A DNA stretch of 64,000 nucleotides from Cumulibacter soli (GTDB lineage Bacteria; Actinomycetota; Actinomycetes; Mycobacteriales; Antricoccaceae). Both the position numbers and the translations under genes were made by a program. The notes under the pieces are model-generated. The model was not told the DNA's origin, made no database searches, and was given only the letters and a program-made list of their open reading frames with translations. The stretch is from the NCBI RefSeq assembly GCF_004382795.1, contig NZ_SMSG01000001.1, positions 310,001 to 374,000 of the forward strand, in the 5' to 3' direction. The first letter of the stretch is position 1, and each line of letters opens with the position of its first letter. Below, piece after piece: positions 42,659 to 50,467 of the stretch.

Positions 42659-43753
42659 ATGCCTAGCGCTTCCGATTCCGACCGCATCCGCCTGATCGTG
42701 CTCTTCGGCGGAATCTCCGCCGAACACGACGTCAGCTGCACCTCTGCGACCCACCTGTTGGCTGCGGCGAATCACGAGGCCTACGACCTGGTGCCGATCG
42801 GGATCACCCGTGATGGTCAGTGGGTGCGGCACGACGTCGCGCTCGAGGCACTAGCCGGCGGCCGCCCGATCGAGGGCACGCTGACGCCGACCGGCACGCC
42901 GGTCAACCCCCTGGAGATCATCGGCGCCGAACCCGACCGGGTGACCGTCGTCCTGCCGTTGTTACACGGTCCGCACGGGGAGGACGGCACGGTGCAGGGC
43001 ATGCTCGAACTCGCCGGCGTGCCGTACGTCGGGTCGGGCGTGCTCGGGTCGGCCGTGTGCATGGACAAAGCGATGGCCAAGACCGTGACCGCACAGGCCG
43101 GTATCCCGCAAGGAAACTGGATCGCCTACTACGACGGCACCGGCGAAACACCCGAACAGTTGGCTGAGCGGGCCGCGGCCGAGTTGACCTTTCCGATCTT
43201 CGTCAAACCCGCCAACATGGGGTCTTCGGTCGGCGTCAGCAAGGTGCCCGACGCGGCTGGCCTCACCATGGCGATCAAGGATGCGCTGCAGTACGACGAG
43301 GTCCTGGTACTGGAGTCGGGTATCACCGGTCGCGAGATCGAGGTCGCGGTGCTCGGCGATCTCGAGCCCGAGGCGAGCGTGCCGGGCGAGATCATCCCGG
43401 GTGCTGATTTCTACGATTACGAGGACAAGTACATCTCCGGAGGAGCGCAACTACGCATCCCCGCAGACCTACCCGCGGAACAGATCGCCGAGGTGCGCGA
43501 ACTGGCGGTGCGCGTGTTCCGGACGCTGCGCTGCAGCGGACTGGCCCGGATCGACTTCTTCTACGATGCCGGGACTGCCGAGCGCCCCGGTGCGGGCTGG
43601 TTACTGAACGAGCCCAATACGTTGCCGGGGTTCACGCCGTACTCGATGTACCCGAAACTGTGGGAAGCGACCGGCGTGAGTTACTCGGACCTGATCGACC
43701 GCCTGGTTGAGATCGCGATACGGCGGCACGCCCGCCGCGCCGCAATCCGCTGA
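42659..43753 (+). CDS. ddl: D-alanine--D-alanine ligase
   Basis: A 364-residue ATP-grasp ligase. N-terminal LFGGISAEHDVSCTSA, nucleotide-binding VKPANMGSSVGVSK and the metal-binding NEPNTLPGFTPYSMYPKLW are present. The omega-loop segment YDYEDKYISGG retains the Lys-Tyr pair typical of D-Ala-D-Ala rather than D-Ala-D-Lac (vancomycin resistance) ligases. The ATG at 42659 starts the family N-terminus. Divergent from murF; converges on rmlB. Confidence 0.95.
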   Translation: MPSASDSDRIRLIVLFGGISAEHDVSCTSATHLLAAANHEAYDLVPIGITRDGQWVRHDVALEALAGGRPIEGTLTPTGTPVNPLEIIGAEPDRVTVVLPLLHGPHGEDGTVQGMLELAGVPYVGSGVLGSAVCMDKAMAKTVTAQAGIPQGNWIAYYDGTGETPEQLAERAAAELTFPIFVKPANMGSSVGVSKVPDAAGLTMAIKDALQYDEVLVLESGITGREIEVAVLGDLEPEASVPGEIIPGADFYDYEDKYISGGAQLRIPADLPAEQIAEVRELAVRVFRTLRCSGLARIDFFYDAGTAERPGAGWLLNEPNTLPGFTPYSMYPKLWEATGVSYSDLIDRLVEIAIRRHARRAAIR

Positions 43754-43795
43754 CCAACCCGCGCGATCCCGGAGACCAGGGACCGGCTGGCGTCG

Positions 43796-44794
43796 CTACC
43801 GGCCGAGCTTCTGGTAGCGGGCCTCGGTCGCTTCCTTCAGCGGCTTCCACCACCACTCGTTCTCGCTGAACCACGCCACCGTGGCTTCCAATCCTTCGCG
43901 CAGGGTGGCGTACTGCGGCGCCCAGCCCAGTTCGGTACGGAGCTTGGTCGAGTCGATCGCGTAGCGAAGATCGTGCCCTGGACGGTCCGGCACGAAGTCG
44001 AACGCGTCGGCCGCCTGCCCCATCACGTCGAGCAATTCGGTGAGGATGTCCTTGTTCTGCCGCTCCTCACCAGAGCCGATCAGGTAGGTCTCGCCGATGC
44101 GGCCCTTCTCGAGGATCAGCAGCACGGCGGCGTTGTGATCGTCGACATGCGTCCACTCGCGCACATTCACGCCGGCGCCGTACAACTTGGGGCGCTGACC
44201 GGTGAGGATATTGGTGATCTGCCGCGGCAGGAACTTCTCCACGTGGTGGTACGGACCGTAGTTGTTCGCGCAGTTCGACAGCGTCGCCTGCAGGCCGAAC
44301 GAGCGGATCCAGGCGCGTACCAGGTGATCGGACGCCGCCTTCGAGGCCGAGTACGGCGAGGACGGGTCGTAGGGAGTGTCCTCGCGAAACTTATCCGGCG
44401 AGTCGAGTTCAAGATCCCCGAAAACCTCATCGGTGGAAATGTGGTGCAGCCGCTTACCGTGCTTGCGACACGCCTCCAGGATCGAGAAGGTGCCGAGGAT
44501 GTTGCTGTCGATGAACGGGGACGGATCGTCGAGCGAATTATCGACATGCGATTCGGCCGCGAAATGGACCACGATGTCGGTGTCCTTGATCAACGAATCC
44601 ATCAGGGCGCGGTCGGCGATGTCTCCGTGCACGAACGCGATCTTGTCGGCGACGGTCTTCAGGTTGTCACGGTTGCCGGCGTACGTGAGCGCATCGACGA
44701 CAGTGATCTCGAAGTCCGCATTGGTGCGCAACGCCTGGATGACGAAGTTCGCGCCGATGAAGCCAGCGGCTCCGGTCACAAGCATGCGAGTCAT
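43796..44794 (-). CDS. rmlB: dTDP-glucose 4,6-dehydratase
   Basis: A 332-residue extended SDR. NAD motif MLVTGAAGFIGANFV, catalytic triad in HISTDEVFGDL and YSASKAASDHLVRAW, and NCANNYGPYHHVEKFLPRQI identify RmlB, the second enzyme of dTDP-L-rhamnose synthesis for the rhamnose linker or surface glycans. No other rml genes lie adjacent. Confidence 0.94.
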   Translation of the reverse strand: MTRMLVTGAAGFIGANFVIQALRTNADFEITVVDALTYAGNRDNLKTVADKIAFVHGDIADRALMDSLIKDTDIVVHFAAESHVDNSLDDPSPFIDSNILGTFSILEACRKHGKRLHHISTDEVFGDLELDSPDKFREDTPYDPSSPYSASKAASDHLVRAWIRSFGLQATLSNCANNYGPYHHVEKFLPRQITNILTGQRPKLYGAGVNVREWTHVDDHNAAVLLILEKGRIGETYLIGSGEERQNKDILTELLDVMGQAADAFDFVPDRPGHDLRYAIDSTKLRTELGWAPQYATLREGLEATVAWFSENEWWWKPLKEATEARYQKLGR

Positions 44795-44893
44795 GAAAGA
44801 TATTGCCTTCCGATCAGGGTCCCTCTGACCTGACAGGCTATCGCGTCAGCACTGCTGTATCGCGGCGTCTGCGCTGTGACGTCGATATATCTG

Positions 44894-45427
44894 TCAGTCG
44901 TCGTAGGTGTCGTCCTCGTCGAACCACTGCAGCGAGTTCTTCGCGAATTCGTTGGGCTCGAGGGCTTCGGCGCCCTCCGGTAGCGCACCGATCACCGGGA
45001 CGCCCACAGCCGCCCCCAGGAACTGCCGCGCCTCGACGTACTTGATCGGATCGGTCGGCGCGGTGTCCAGGACCAGCCCGCTGGGCTCAAGACTGCGCTC
45101 ACGCAGCGCATCGACCAACTCCACAGCATCATCGGTGGATCGACCGCAGGCCACGTGCAGCACCAGATCGATATCGGCGTCCTCGACGGCCTCGCATACC
45201 GAGTAGATGAATGCCGGATCGTTCGCGGCGTCCTCGAAGAACACGATGCACAACTCGACCTGCTTCAGCAGTCCACTCACCGCGGTTACGAAGCCTGGTA
45301 CGTCAACGTCAGTGGTCTGCAGCGCACCCAGATTGACTCGCGCACCGCGCATTCCGGCCGCGGCCGCCATGCCGGCGGCGATCACATTCGCGCGGCCTCC
45401 GCCTGGGGCAACGAGGATCAAAGTCAT
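44894..45427 (-). CDS. Hypothetical protein with Rossmann-like fold
   Basis: A 177-residue protein, not recognised. It begins MTLILVAPGGGRANVIAAG, a strand followed by a glycine-rich turn, and shows alternating strands and helices (ELCIVFFEDAA; IDLVLHVACGRSTDDAV; PSGLVLDTAPTDP; VPVIGALPEGAEAL). The last strands recall the dethiobiotin-synthetase-like domain of phosphotransacetylases, but a Walker lysine is absent. An acidic tail ends the protein. It is divergent from the kinase gene. Confidence 0.65.
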   Translation of the reverse strand: MTLILVAPGGGRANVIAAGMAAAAGMRGARVNLGALQTTDVDVPGFVTAVSGLLKQVELCIVFFEDAANDPAFIYSVCEAVEDADIDLVLHVACGRSTDDAVELVDALRERSLEPSGLVLDTAPTDPIKYVEARQFLGAAVGVPVIGALPEGAEALEPNEFAKNSLQWFDEDDTYDD

Positions 45428-45568
45428 AGCCCCATCGTGCCATCCTCTGCCGACGGGACCCGCGCACGGCCGGTGGTATTGGCGAGGGAGGATCCCCAGT
45501 CGAAAACTGCGCGTCGGACCTAACATCTCGATCGGTACGATCACCGGCACGCCCAGCAAAGGACTCAT

Positions 45569-47086
45569 GTGGAGAACGAGCTCATCGCCGGCCGCTACCG
45601 GCTAGTGCGGCCGATCGGCCGTGGCGGCATGGGCACTGTCTGGCTGTGCCACGACGAGGTACTTGACCGCGAGGTCGCGATCAAGCAGATCGGCGGCCTA
45701 CCTGGCAACGACGCGGAGCAGGCCGAGCGCGCCCGTCGCGAGGCGCGGCTCGCCGCGTCCCTCAACCACCCGAACGCGGTCGCGATATACGACGTCACCG
45801 AACATGAGCACAAGCCGTGGCTCGTGATGGAGTACGTCGCTGCTCAGAACTTGTCGGAGATCATCACCAGCCGCGGCCTGTTGACACCGCGCGAGATCAC
45901 CCCGATCGCAGCGCAGGTCGCCAGCGCGTTGGCCGCGGCCCACGCCGCGGGGATAGTGCATCGCGATATCAAGCCGAGCAACATCCTGGTCGACGAGTTC
46001 GGGCTGGCAAAAATCACCGACTTCGGCGTCGCGAAAGCCAACACCGATCCGCAATTGACTCGCACCGGGTTGCTCGCGGGGACGCCGGCGTACTTCGCGC
46101 CAGAGGTTGCCCGCGGACGCGCTCCCGCGCCGCCGTCCGATGTGTGGAGCCTCGGCGCGACGATCTTCCACGCGCTGGAGGGGTACCCGCCGTTCGGGCT
46201 GAACGAGAACACGATCGCGCTGCTGTATCGAGTCGGGTTGGAGACACCCGAACCGGCGCACCACGCGGGTTACCTCGCGCCAACGCTGGCACATCTGCTG
46301 GACGTCGACCCGCTTCGTCGCTGGAACATGGCCACCGCGCACGAGAAACTCGCAGAACTCGCCGCGTCACCGCCGTCCGATTCCGAGTCGCGGACCGTTG
46401 ATGTGCCGGCGTATCAGGGCGCGCAGCCATCATCGGCGCCTACGCCGTACGCCGCGCCACCACCGAGTTCCTCAGGTTCGCGAGGCCGGCTGATCGCGAT
46501 TATCGCCGCTGCCGTCGTGTTATTGGGCGGCGCCGCGGTCGCACTCGTCATGACGCTGTCGCAGCAGGAGGATTCACCGACCGGAAGCCCACCGGGGTCC
46601 GTGGCCACTACCTCCGAGGACGCCGACCCGAGCGCCAATCCTCCGGGATCAGGATCCTCAGAACCGGAGCGTTCCGAGGAATCTCCCTCGAGCGAATCGT
46701 CATCTCAAGCACCGTCCGAGACGCCCTCCGCCAGCGCGTCGATGTCGAGCACCCCTGAAGAAGCCGCCGTGGCGATGGAGAACACTGTCTCGGACTACTA
46801 CGCGATGTTGCCGCAGGATCCCGGCGGCGCGTTCAACGGGTATCTGACCGGCAGCCTGGCCAGCAATTACCCGAGTTACCTGGACTACTGGGAAACGGTG
46901 AATTGGGTGACGTGCACCGACTTCACCGCCGACCCCTCGTCGTTGACGGTCTCGATGCATTGCGTCTACGACACCGATACCGAAATCACCGAGCAAGACC
47001 AGACCGCAACCCTGGTGGAAACCGCCGACGGCGGCTACAACCTGACGGCGATGTCGGTGGCGAACGACGTACACACCCCCAAATAG
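45569..47086 (+). CDS. Transmembrane Ser/Thr protein kinase
   Basis: A 505-residue Pkn-type kinase. The kinase domain shows RGGMGTVWL, VAIK, HRDIKPSNILVDE, ITDFGVAKAN, YFAPEVARG and DVWSLGATIFHALEGYPPF. A Pro/Ser-rich linker leads to one transmembrane helix near residues 305-328 (LIAIIAAAVVLLGGAAVALV), a long Ser/Pro/Glu-rich outside stretch and a 100-residue C-terminal domain resembling NTF2-like or other small alpha-beta sensors rather than PASTA repeats. The GTG start follows AAAGGA. Ligand unknown. Confidence 0.92.
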   Translation: MENELIAGRYRLVRPIGRGGMGTVWLCHDEVLDREVAIKQIGGLPGNDAEQAERARREARLAASLNHPNAVAIYDVTEHEHKPWLVMEYVAAQNLSEIITSRGLLTPREITPIAAQVASALAAAHAAGIVHRDIKPSNILVDEFGLAKITDFGVAKANTDPQLTRTGLLAGTPAYFAPEVARGRAPAPPSDVWSLGATIFHALEGYPPFGLNENTIALLYRVGLETPEPAHHAGYLAPTLAHLLDVDPLRRWNMATAHEKLAELAASPPSDSESRTVDVPAYQGAQPSSAPTPYAAPPPSSSGSRGRLIAIIAAAVVLLGGAAVALVMTLSQQEDSPTGSPPGSVATTSEDADPSANPPGSGSSEPERSEESPSSESSSQAPSETPSASASMSSTPEEAAVAMENTVSDYYAMLPQDPGGAFNGYLTGSLASNYPSYLDYWETVNWVTCTDFTADPSSLTVSMHCVYDTDTEITEQDQTATLVETADGGYNLTAMSVANDVHTPK

Positions 47087-47153
47087 GGCCACTGCCTCAC
47101 CACGTTCGCGCGTGATCTGTGCACATCTGGACTCGGCAGGCCTCGACTTGCCG

Positions 47154-47197
47154 TGTCAACATATGTTGACATGACCGGTCCGTCAACATATGTTGAC
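47154..47197 (+). promoter_or_regulatory. Twin identical palindromes embedding a leaderless promoter
   Basis: GTCAACATATGTTGAC occurs at 47155-47170 and again at 47182-47197, centres 27 bp apart; the first is flanked to TGTCAACATATGTTGACA. TTGACA (47166-47171) and TATGTT (47189-47194), spaced 17 bp, form a -35/-10 pair, each lying partly in one palindrome. The HTH start codon is 7 nt after the -10 hexamer, so transcription should begin at or next to the ATG. Confidence 0.85.
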
Positions 47198-47200
47198 AAC

Positions 47201-47431
47201 ATGACCAACACCGACCAACTCACCACCACCGCGGGAGGCGCCGACCCCGACCGCGGGTTGAAGGCGGTACACGCCCTGCGCATCCTCGTCGAACGACTCG
47301 AGGCGCTCCAGGTCGATAACGCCCGCAAACTCGGCTGGTCCTGGCAACAGATCGCCGATCGACTCGGCGTCACTCGGCAGGCCGTACATCGCAAATACGC
47401 GCGCGGCCGCATCTTCAGCAAGGAGAAATAG
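47201..47431 (+). CDS. Small helix-turn-helix protein, likely repressor of the Clp-N operon
   Basis: A 76-residue protein. A helical N-terminal part (GLKAVHALRILVERLEALQV) is followed by a clear HTH, WQQIADRLGVTRQAVHRKYA, and a basic tail. There is no ligand or oligomerisation domain beyond the first helix. The ATG has no Shine-Dalgarno and lies 7 nt from the -10, so the transcript is probably leaderless; an upstream in-frame start would lie in the operator. The Clp-N gene starts 2 bp after its stop. Probably binds the twin palindromes. Confidence 0.88.
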   Translation: MTNTDQLTTTAGGADPDRGLKAVHALRILVERLEALQVDNARKLGWSWQQIADRLGVTRQAVHRKYARGRIFSKEK

Positions 47432-47433
47432 GC

Positions 47434-47973
47434 ATGTTCGAACGATTCACCAAGACCGCTCGCGACATCGTCGTCGGCGCCCAGGAAGGAGCCGTCGCCC
47501 TACGGCACGACCACATCGGCACCGAACACCTCATCCTGGCGATCGCAAATCACCCCGGCAGCGTCGCCGCCGGAGCGCTCGCTCAACGCGGACTCAGCCG
47601 GGATGCCATCGAGCGCGCAATACGTGACCTCGCGGCGCCGAAGGACGGGCTCGACGCCGACGCGCTCAGCGACCTCCGCATCGACCTGGATACCGTCCGC
47701 GAACGGGTCGAAGCGTATTTCGGCCCCGGCGCCCTCGAACGAGGTCACCGCAAAGGCCACCTCCCCTTCAGCAAAGCGGCCAAGAAAAGCCTGGAACTGG
47801 CACTACGCGAAGCGATTCGGCTAGGCGAGAAGGCGATCGACGACCGACACCTGCTGCTCGGCGTACTACGCGAATGCGTCGGATCCGGTTACCGCATCGT
47901 CGTCGACGCGGGCGTCGACATCGCAGCGCTTCGCGCCGAGTTGGACGCCGGCGGGACCGCACAAACCGCGTGA
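47434..47973 (+). CDS. Clp N-domain-only protein (ClpC2-like)
   Basis: A 179-residue protein made of two Clp-N repeats: repeat 1 starts MFERFTKTARDIVVGAQEGA, with HDHIGTEHLILAIAN; repeat 2 includes FSKAAKKSLELALREAIRLG and DDRHLLLGVL. No ATPase domain follows, so it cannot unfold proteins itself. Known N-domain-only proteins such as mycobacterial ClpC2 bind the same ligands as the ClpC1 N-domain (substrates, adaptors, cyclomarin-type antibiotics) and can act as decoys. The Shine-Dalgarno AAGGAG lies in the end of the HTH gene. Probably co-regulated with that HTH protein. Confidence 0.92.
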   Translation: MFERFTKTARDIVVGAQEGAVALRHDHIGTEHLILAIANHPGSVAAGALAQRGLSRDAIERAIRDLAAPKDGLDADALSDLRIDLDTVRERVEAYFGPGALERGHRKGHLPFSKAAKKSLELALREAIRLGEKAIDDRHLLLGVLRECVGSGYRIVVDAGVDIAALRAELDAGGTAQTA

Positions 47974-47992
47974 GAGATGGCAGACTCGCCCC

Positions 47993-48562
47993 ATGAATGA
48001 GAAGCCGGTGCTACGCCCTATTCCCCGCAACGAACTCAGCGACGAACAACGCGACTTGTACGACGCGATCCTGGGCAAACGCCAGAATGTCAGCTCGAAC
48101 CTTTCGTTGACCGACGAGGACAACGCACTGCGCGGGCCGTTCGATCCGTTGCTCCGCACACCGCAGATCGGCGCTGCGGTGTCCGCACTCGGCGTTGCGT
48201 TGCGCCATGAGGCATCGCTGCCGCGCAGGGTGAACGAAGCGGCGATCCTCACCACCGCCGTGCACTGGGAAGGCCGCTTCGAATGGTGGGCGCATGAGGC
48301 TATCGTGCGCCGCGCGGACCTGCTCACCGACGCCGATATCGCCGCGATTCGCGAGGGCAACCCGCCCGCGGACCCCGAGATCGAGTTGGCTTGGCGAGCA
48401 GCACGCGGCGTACTTTCCGGTGCCCGGCTACCGGACGATCTCAGCACCGAGATTCTCGGCGCGTGGGGTGAGCAAGGTCTGGTCGAAGTGTGCTTACTGG
48501 TCGGGCACTACAGCAATCTCGCGCTGTTAATGCATTCACTGGGCATCGAACCGCCGCGCTAA
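47993..48562 (+). CDS. Carboxymuconolactone decarboxylase family protein
   Basis: A 189-residue CMD/AhpD-fold protein. The core is LPRRVNEAAILTTAVHWEGRFEWWAHEAIVRR with a C-terminal LVGHYSNLALLMHSLGIE. The CxxC pair of AhpD peroxidoreductases is missing, so it belongs to the non-redox branch that acts on lactones or is of unknown function. It starts 19 bp after the Clp-N gene and could be co-transcribed. Confidence 0.87.
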   Translation: MNEKPVLRPIPRNELSDEQRDLYDAILGKRQNVSSNLSLTDEDNALRGPFDPLLRTPQIGAAVSALGVALRHEASLPRRVNEAAILTTAVHWEGRFEWWAHEAIVRRADLLTDADIAAIREGNPPADPEIELAWRAARGVLSGARLPDDLSTEILGAWGEQGLVEVCLLVGHYSNLALLMHSLGIEPPR

Positions 48563-48672
48563 GGGTTCGGTGCCCAGCAGCGGACTACAGTGAATTCGCA
48601 CGCGTAACCCCGCGCGCACAGGTGCCCCGTACCAGCGGGCGCCATGGCGGCCCATCCCCAGGAGGACCCCTG

Positions 48673-49527
48673 ATGACCGGCTCTGGCTTCGACCCCAACG
48701 ATCGCGCGCCTGATCAGCCCACCCGCGATACCGATCAGTTCCGCAGTGACGGCATGGGCCCGACCGACCCCGCGGCCCAACGCCAGTACGACGACGGTGA
48801 CGTCGAGTCGACCCGCGCAATTCCCGCGGTGCCGGCGTACGACGATCAACCGACCACGGAAACGGCGACCTTCCCGGCCGGTTTGCTCCCGGCAGATGGC
48901 CGCGAGCGCCCCGAAGACCGGTTCATCACCGGCTCGACGATCGACGACTCGACAGCAGCCCCCGTCCCAGCCGAACAGGGCGTCGCCAAGCGCGGCTTCC
49001 ACATCCCCGCCGTCGGTGGCTGGATGTTGGGGATCCTACGAATCTTCGTCGGATGGCAATTCTTGTGGGCGTTCCTGGACAAGACATTCGGGTTCGGCTG
49101 GTCCACTCCAAGCGAGAGCGCCTGGATCAACGGTGGCAGTCCGACGTCCGGCTTCCTCGGCGTGGTCGTCAACGACCCGAACAATCCATTCGCGTCGTTC
49201 TTCGAGACGTTCTACGGCCAAACCTGGGCTGACTGGCTGTTCATGGCCGGCCTACTGGGCATTGGCATCGTGCTTCTAGTCGGACTCGGCACCTGGCTGA
49301 CGTGGTTTGCCTCGATCTGCGGGATCGTGATGTACGCGCTGATGTACCTCGCGTCGTGGCCGGCAGGGCATCGCGCCGCGGACGGCGTTTCCGCGGCGAC
49401 CAATCCGATCCTCGACGATCATCTACTGGGCGCCGTCCTGCTGTTGGCCTTGGCGCTGTGTAACGCCGGCGCGTACCTCGGATTCGCGAAGGCGTGGCGT
49501 AGTCACCGCGCCGTCCGCGACATCTGA
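48673..49527 (+). CDS. DoxX-like membrane protein with long polar N-terminus
   Basis: A 284-residue protein. The first 115 residues are Asp/Pro/Thr-rich and disordered. Four hydrophobic helices follow (GWMLGILRIFVGWQFLWAFL; WLFMAGLLGIGIVLLVGLG; TWFASICGIVMYALMYLAS; LLGAVLLLALALCNAGAYL), with the conserved DKTFGFGW between the first and second, as in DoxX/DoxD thiosulfate-quinone-type proteins. GGAGG precedes the ATG; the open frame upstream overlaps the CMD gene. Confidence 0.83.
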   Translation: MTGSGFDPNDRAPDQPTRDTDQFRSDGMGPTDPAAQRQYDDGDVESTRAIPAVPAYDDQPTTETATFPAGLLPADGRERPEDRFITGSTIDDSTAAPVPAEQGVAKRGFHIPAVGGWMLGILRIFVGWQFLWAFLDKTFGFGWSTPSESAWINGGSPTSGFLGVVVNDPNNPFASFFETFYGQTWADWLFMAGLLGIGIVLLVGLGTWLTWFASICGIVMYALMYLASWPAGHRAADGVSAATNPILDDHLLGAVLLLALALCNAGAYLGFAKAWRSHRAVRDI

Positions 49528-49551
49528 CGGCGATTGGCCTCTCGACACCGT

Positions 49552-49597
49552 GTTGGCCCTCGGCCGGCGGGGTCACTCCTGCTGGACGAGGGCCAAC
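49552..49597. terminator. Inverted repeat between DoxX-like and SDR genes
   Basis: Perfect 11-bp arms GTTGGCCCTCG (49552-49562) and CGAGGGCCAAC (49587-49597), between convergent genes. No T-run; bidirectional termination is inferred from position. Confidence 0.65.
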
Positions 49598-49602
49598 GCT
49601 AT

Positions 49603-49629
49603 GTACGACGTAAAGCGTGTACGACGTAA
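49603..49629. repeat. Short tandem direct repeat
   Basis: GTACGACGTAA occurs twice, at 49603-49613 and 49619-49629 (16-bp period), just after the terminator-like hairpin. Significance unknown. Confidence 0.6.
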
Positions 49630-49659
49630 GTCGGCGTTGCTGCGCCGCCCGGTCGCCGG

Positions 49660-50424
49660 TTAGCGGACCGTGAGACCGCCGTCGACGACCAGCGAGGTAC
49701 CAGTGATGAACGATGCGGCATCCGAGCACAGGAAGATCGCCGAATTGACGAGTTCGTGGTTCTCCCCAAGCCGCCCCATCGGTGCGGTCTCCGCGACGTA
49801 CTGCATGTATTTCTCGTCCTGCTGATCGGTCATCTCGGTCGGGAAATAACCCGGCTGGATCGCGTTCACGCGGATACCCTTCCGCCCGGTCAACTGCACT
49901 GCCAGATCGCGGGTGAGGCCCAGCAGCGCGGCCTTGGTTGCGGAGTACGCCGCCTGCGGAAGACCGCCGGACCAGATCGCCAGAATGCTGGAGACGTTCA
50001 GGACGTTGCCGCCGCGCTCCATCAGCGGTACGGCGGCCTGGGTCATCCAGTAGACGCCGTTGAGGTTGATGTCCACGACCTGCTGCCACTCTTCGGGCTT
50101 TTCGCGGGTCATCGGTACCGCGGTGCCAAGGCCCGCATTGTTGATGACTACGTCGATGCGGCCGAGTTCGTCCATAGTGGTCTGTGCGAACCGCTGGCAA
50201 TCCTCGATCTTGCTGTTGTCGGCCTGCACGACGACGCAGCGCCGACCGGCCTCCTCGACCTGCTTGGCGACCTGCTCCAGTTTTTCCAGACGTCGGCCAC
50301 AGATGGCGACATCGGCACCTTGCTCGGCGAACGCAACCGCCATCGCCGCGCCCAGACCGGACGAGGCGCCGGTGATCAGGACGACCTTGCCGTCGAATCG
50401 AGTGAGATCTGCGAATGAAGTCAT
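49660..50424 (-). CDS. Short-chain dehydrogenase/reductase
   Basis: A 254-residue classical SDR with VVLITGASSGLGAAMAVAF, NNAGLGTAVP, catalytic Ser in LNVSSILA and Tyr/Lys in AAYSATKAALLG, and the C-terminal GTSLVVDGGLTVR common to gluconate 5-dehydrogenase and 3-oxoacyl reductase-like SDRs. The Arg after beta-2 (CGRRLEKL) suggests NADP(H). Substrate unknown. The P450 gene lies 43 bp upstream on the same strand. Confidence 0.9.
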   Translation of the reverse strand: MTSFADLTRFDGKVVLITGASSGLGAAMAVAFAEQGADVAICGRRLEKLEQVAKQVEEAGRRCVVVQADNSKIEDCQRFAQTTMDELGRIDVVINNAGLGTAVPMTREKPEEWQQVVDINLNGVYWMTQAAVPLMERGGNVLNVSSILAIWSGGLPQAAYSATKAALLGLTRDLAVQLTGRKGIRVNAIQPGYFPTEMTDQQDEKYMQYVAETAPMGRLGENHELVNSAIFLCSDAASFITGTSLVVDGGLTVR

Positions 50425-50467
50425 GCGCCGACTTTAGACCGTCCACTCGCGCCGGTCACTGATCGGA

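Noticed and set aside
42659-43753. Vancomycin-resistance type D-Ala-D-Lac ligase
   Set aside because: The omega loop keeps the Lys-Tyr pair of D-Ala-D-Ala ligases and no vanH or vanX homologue is nearby.
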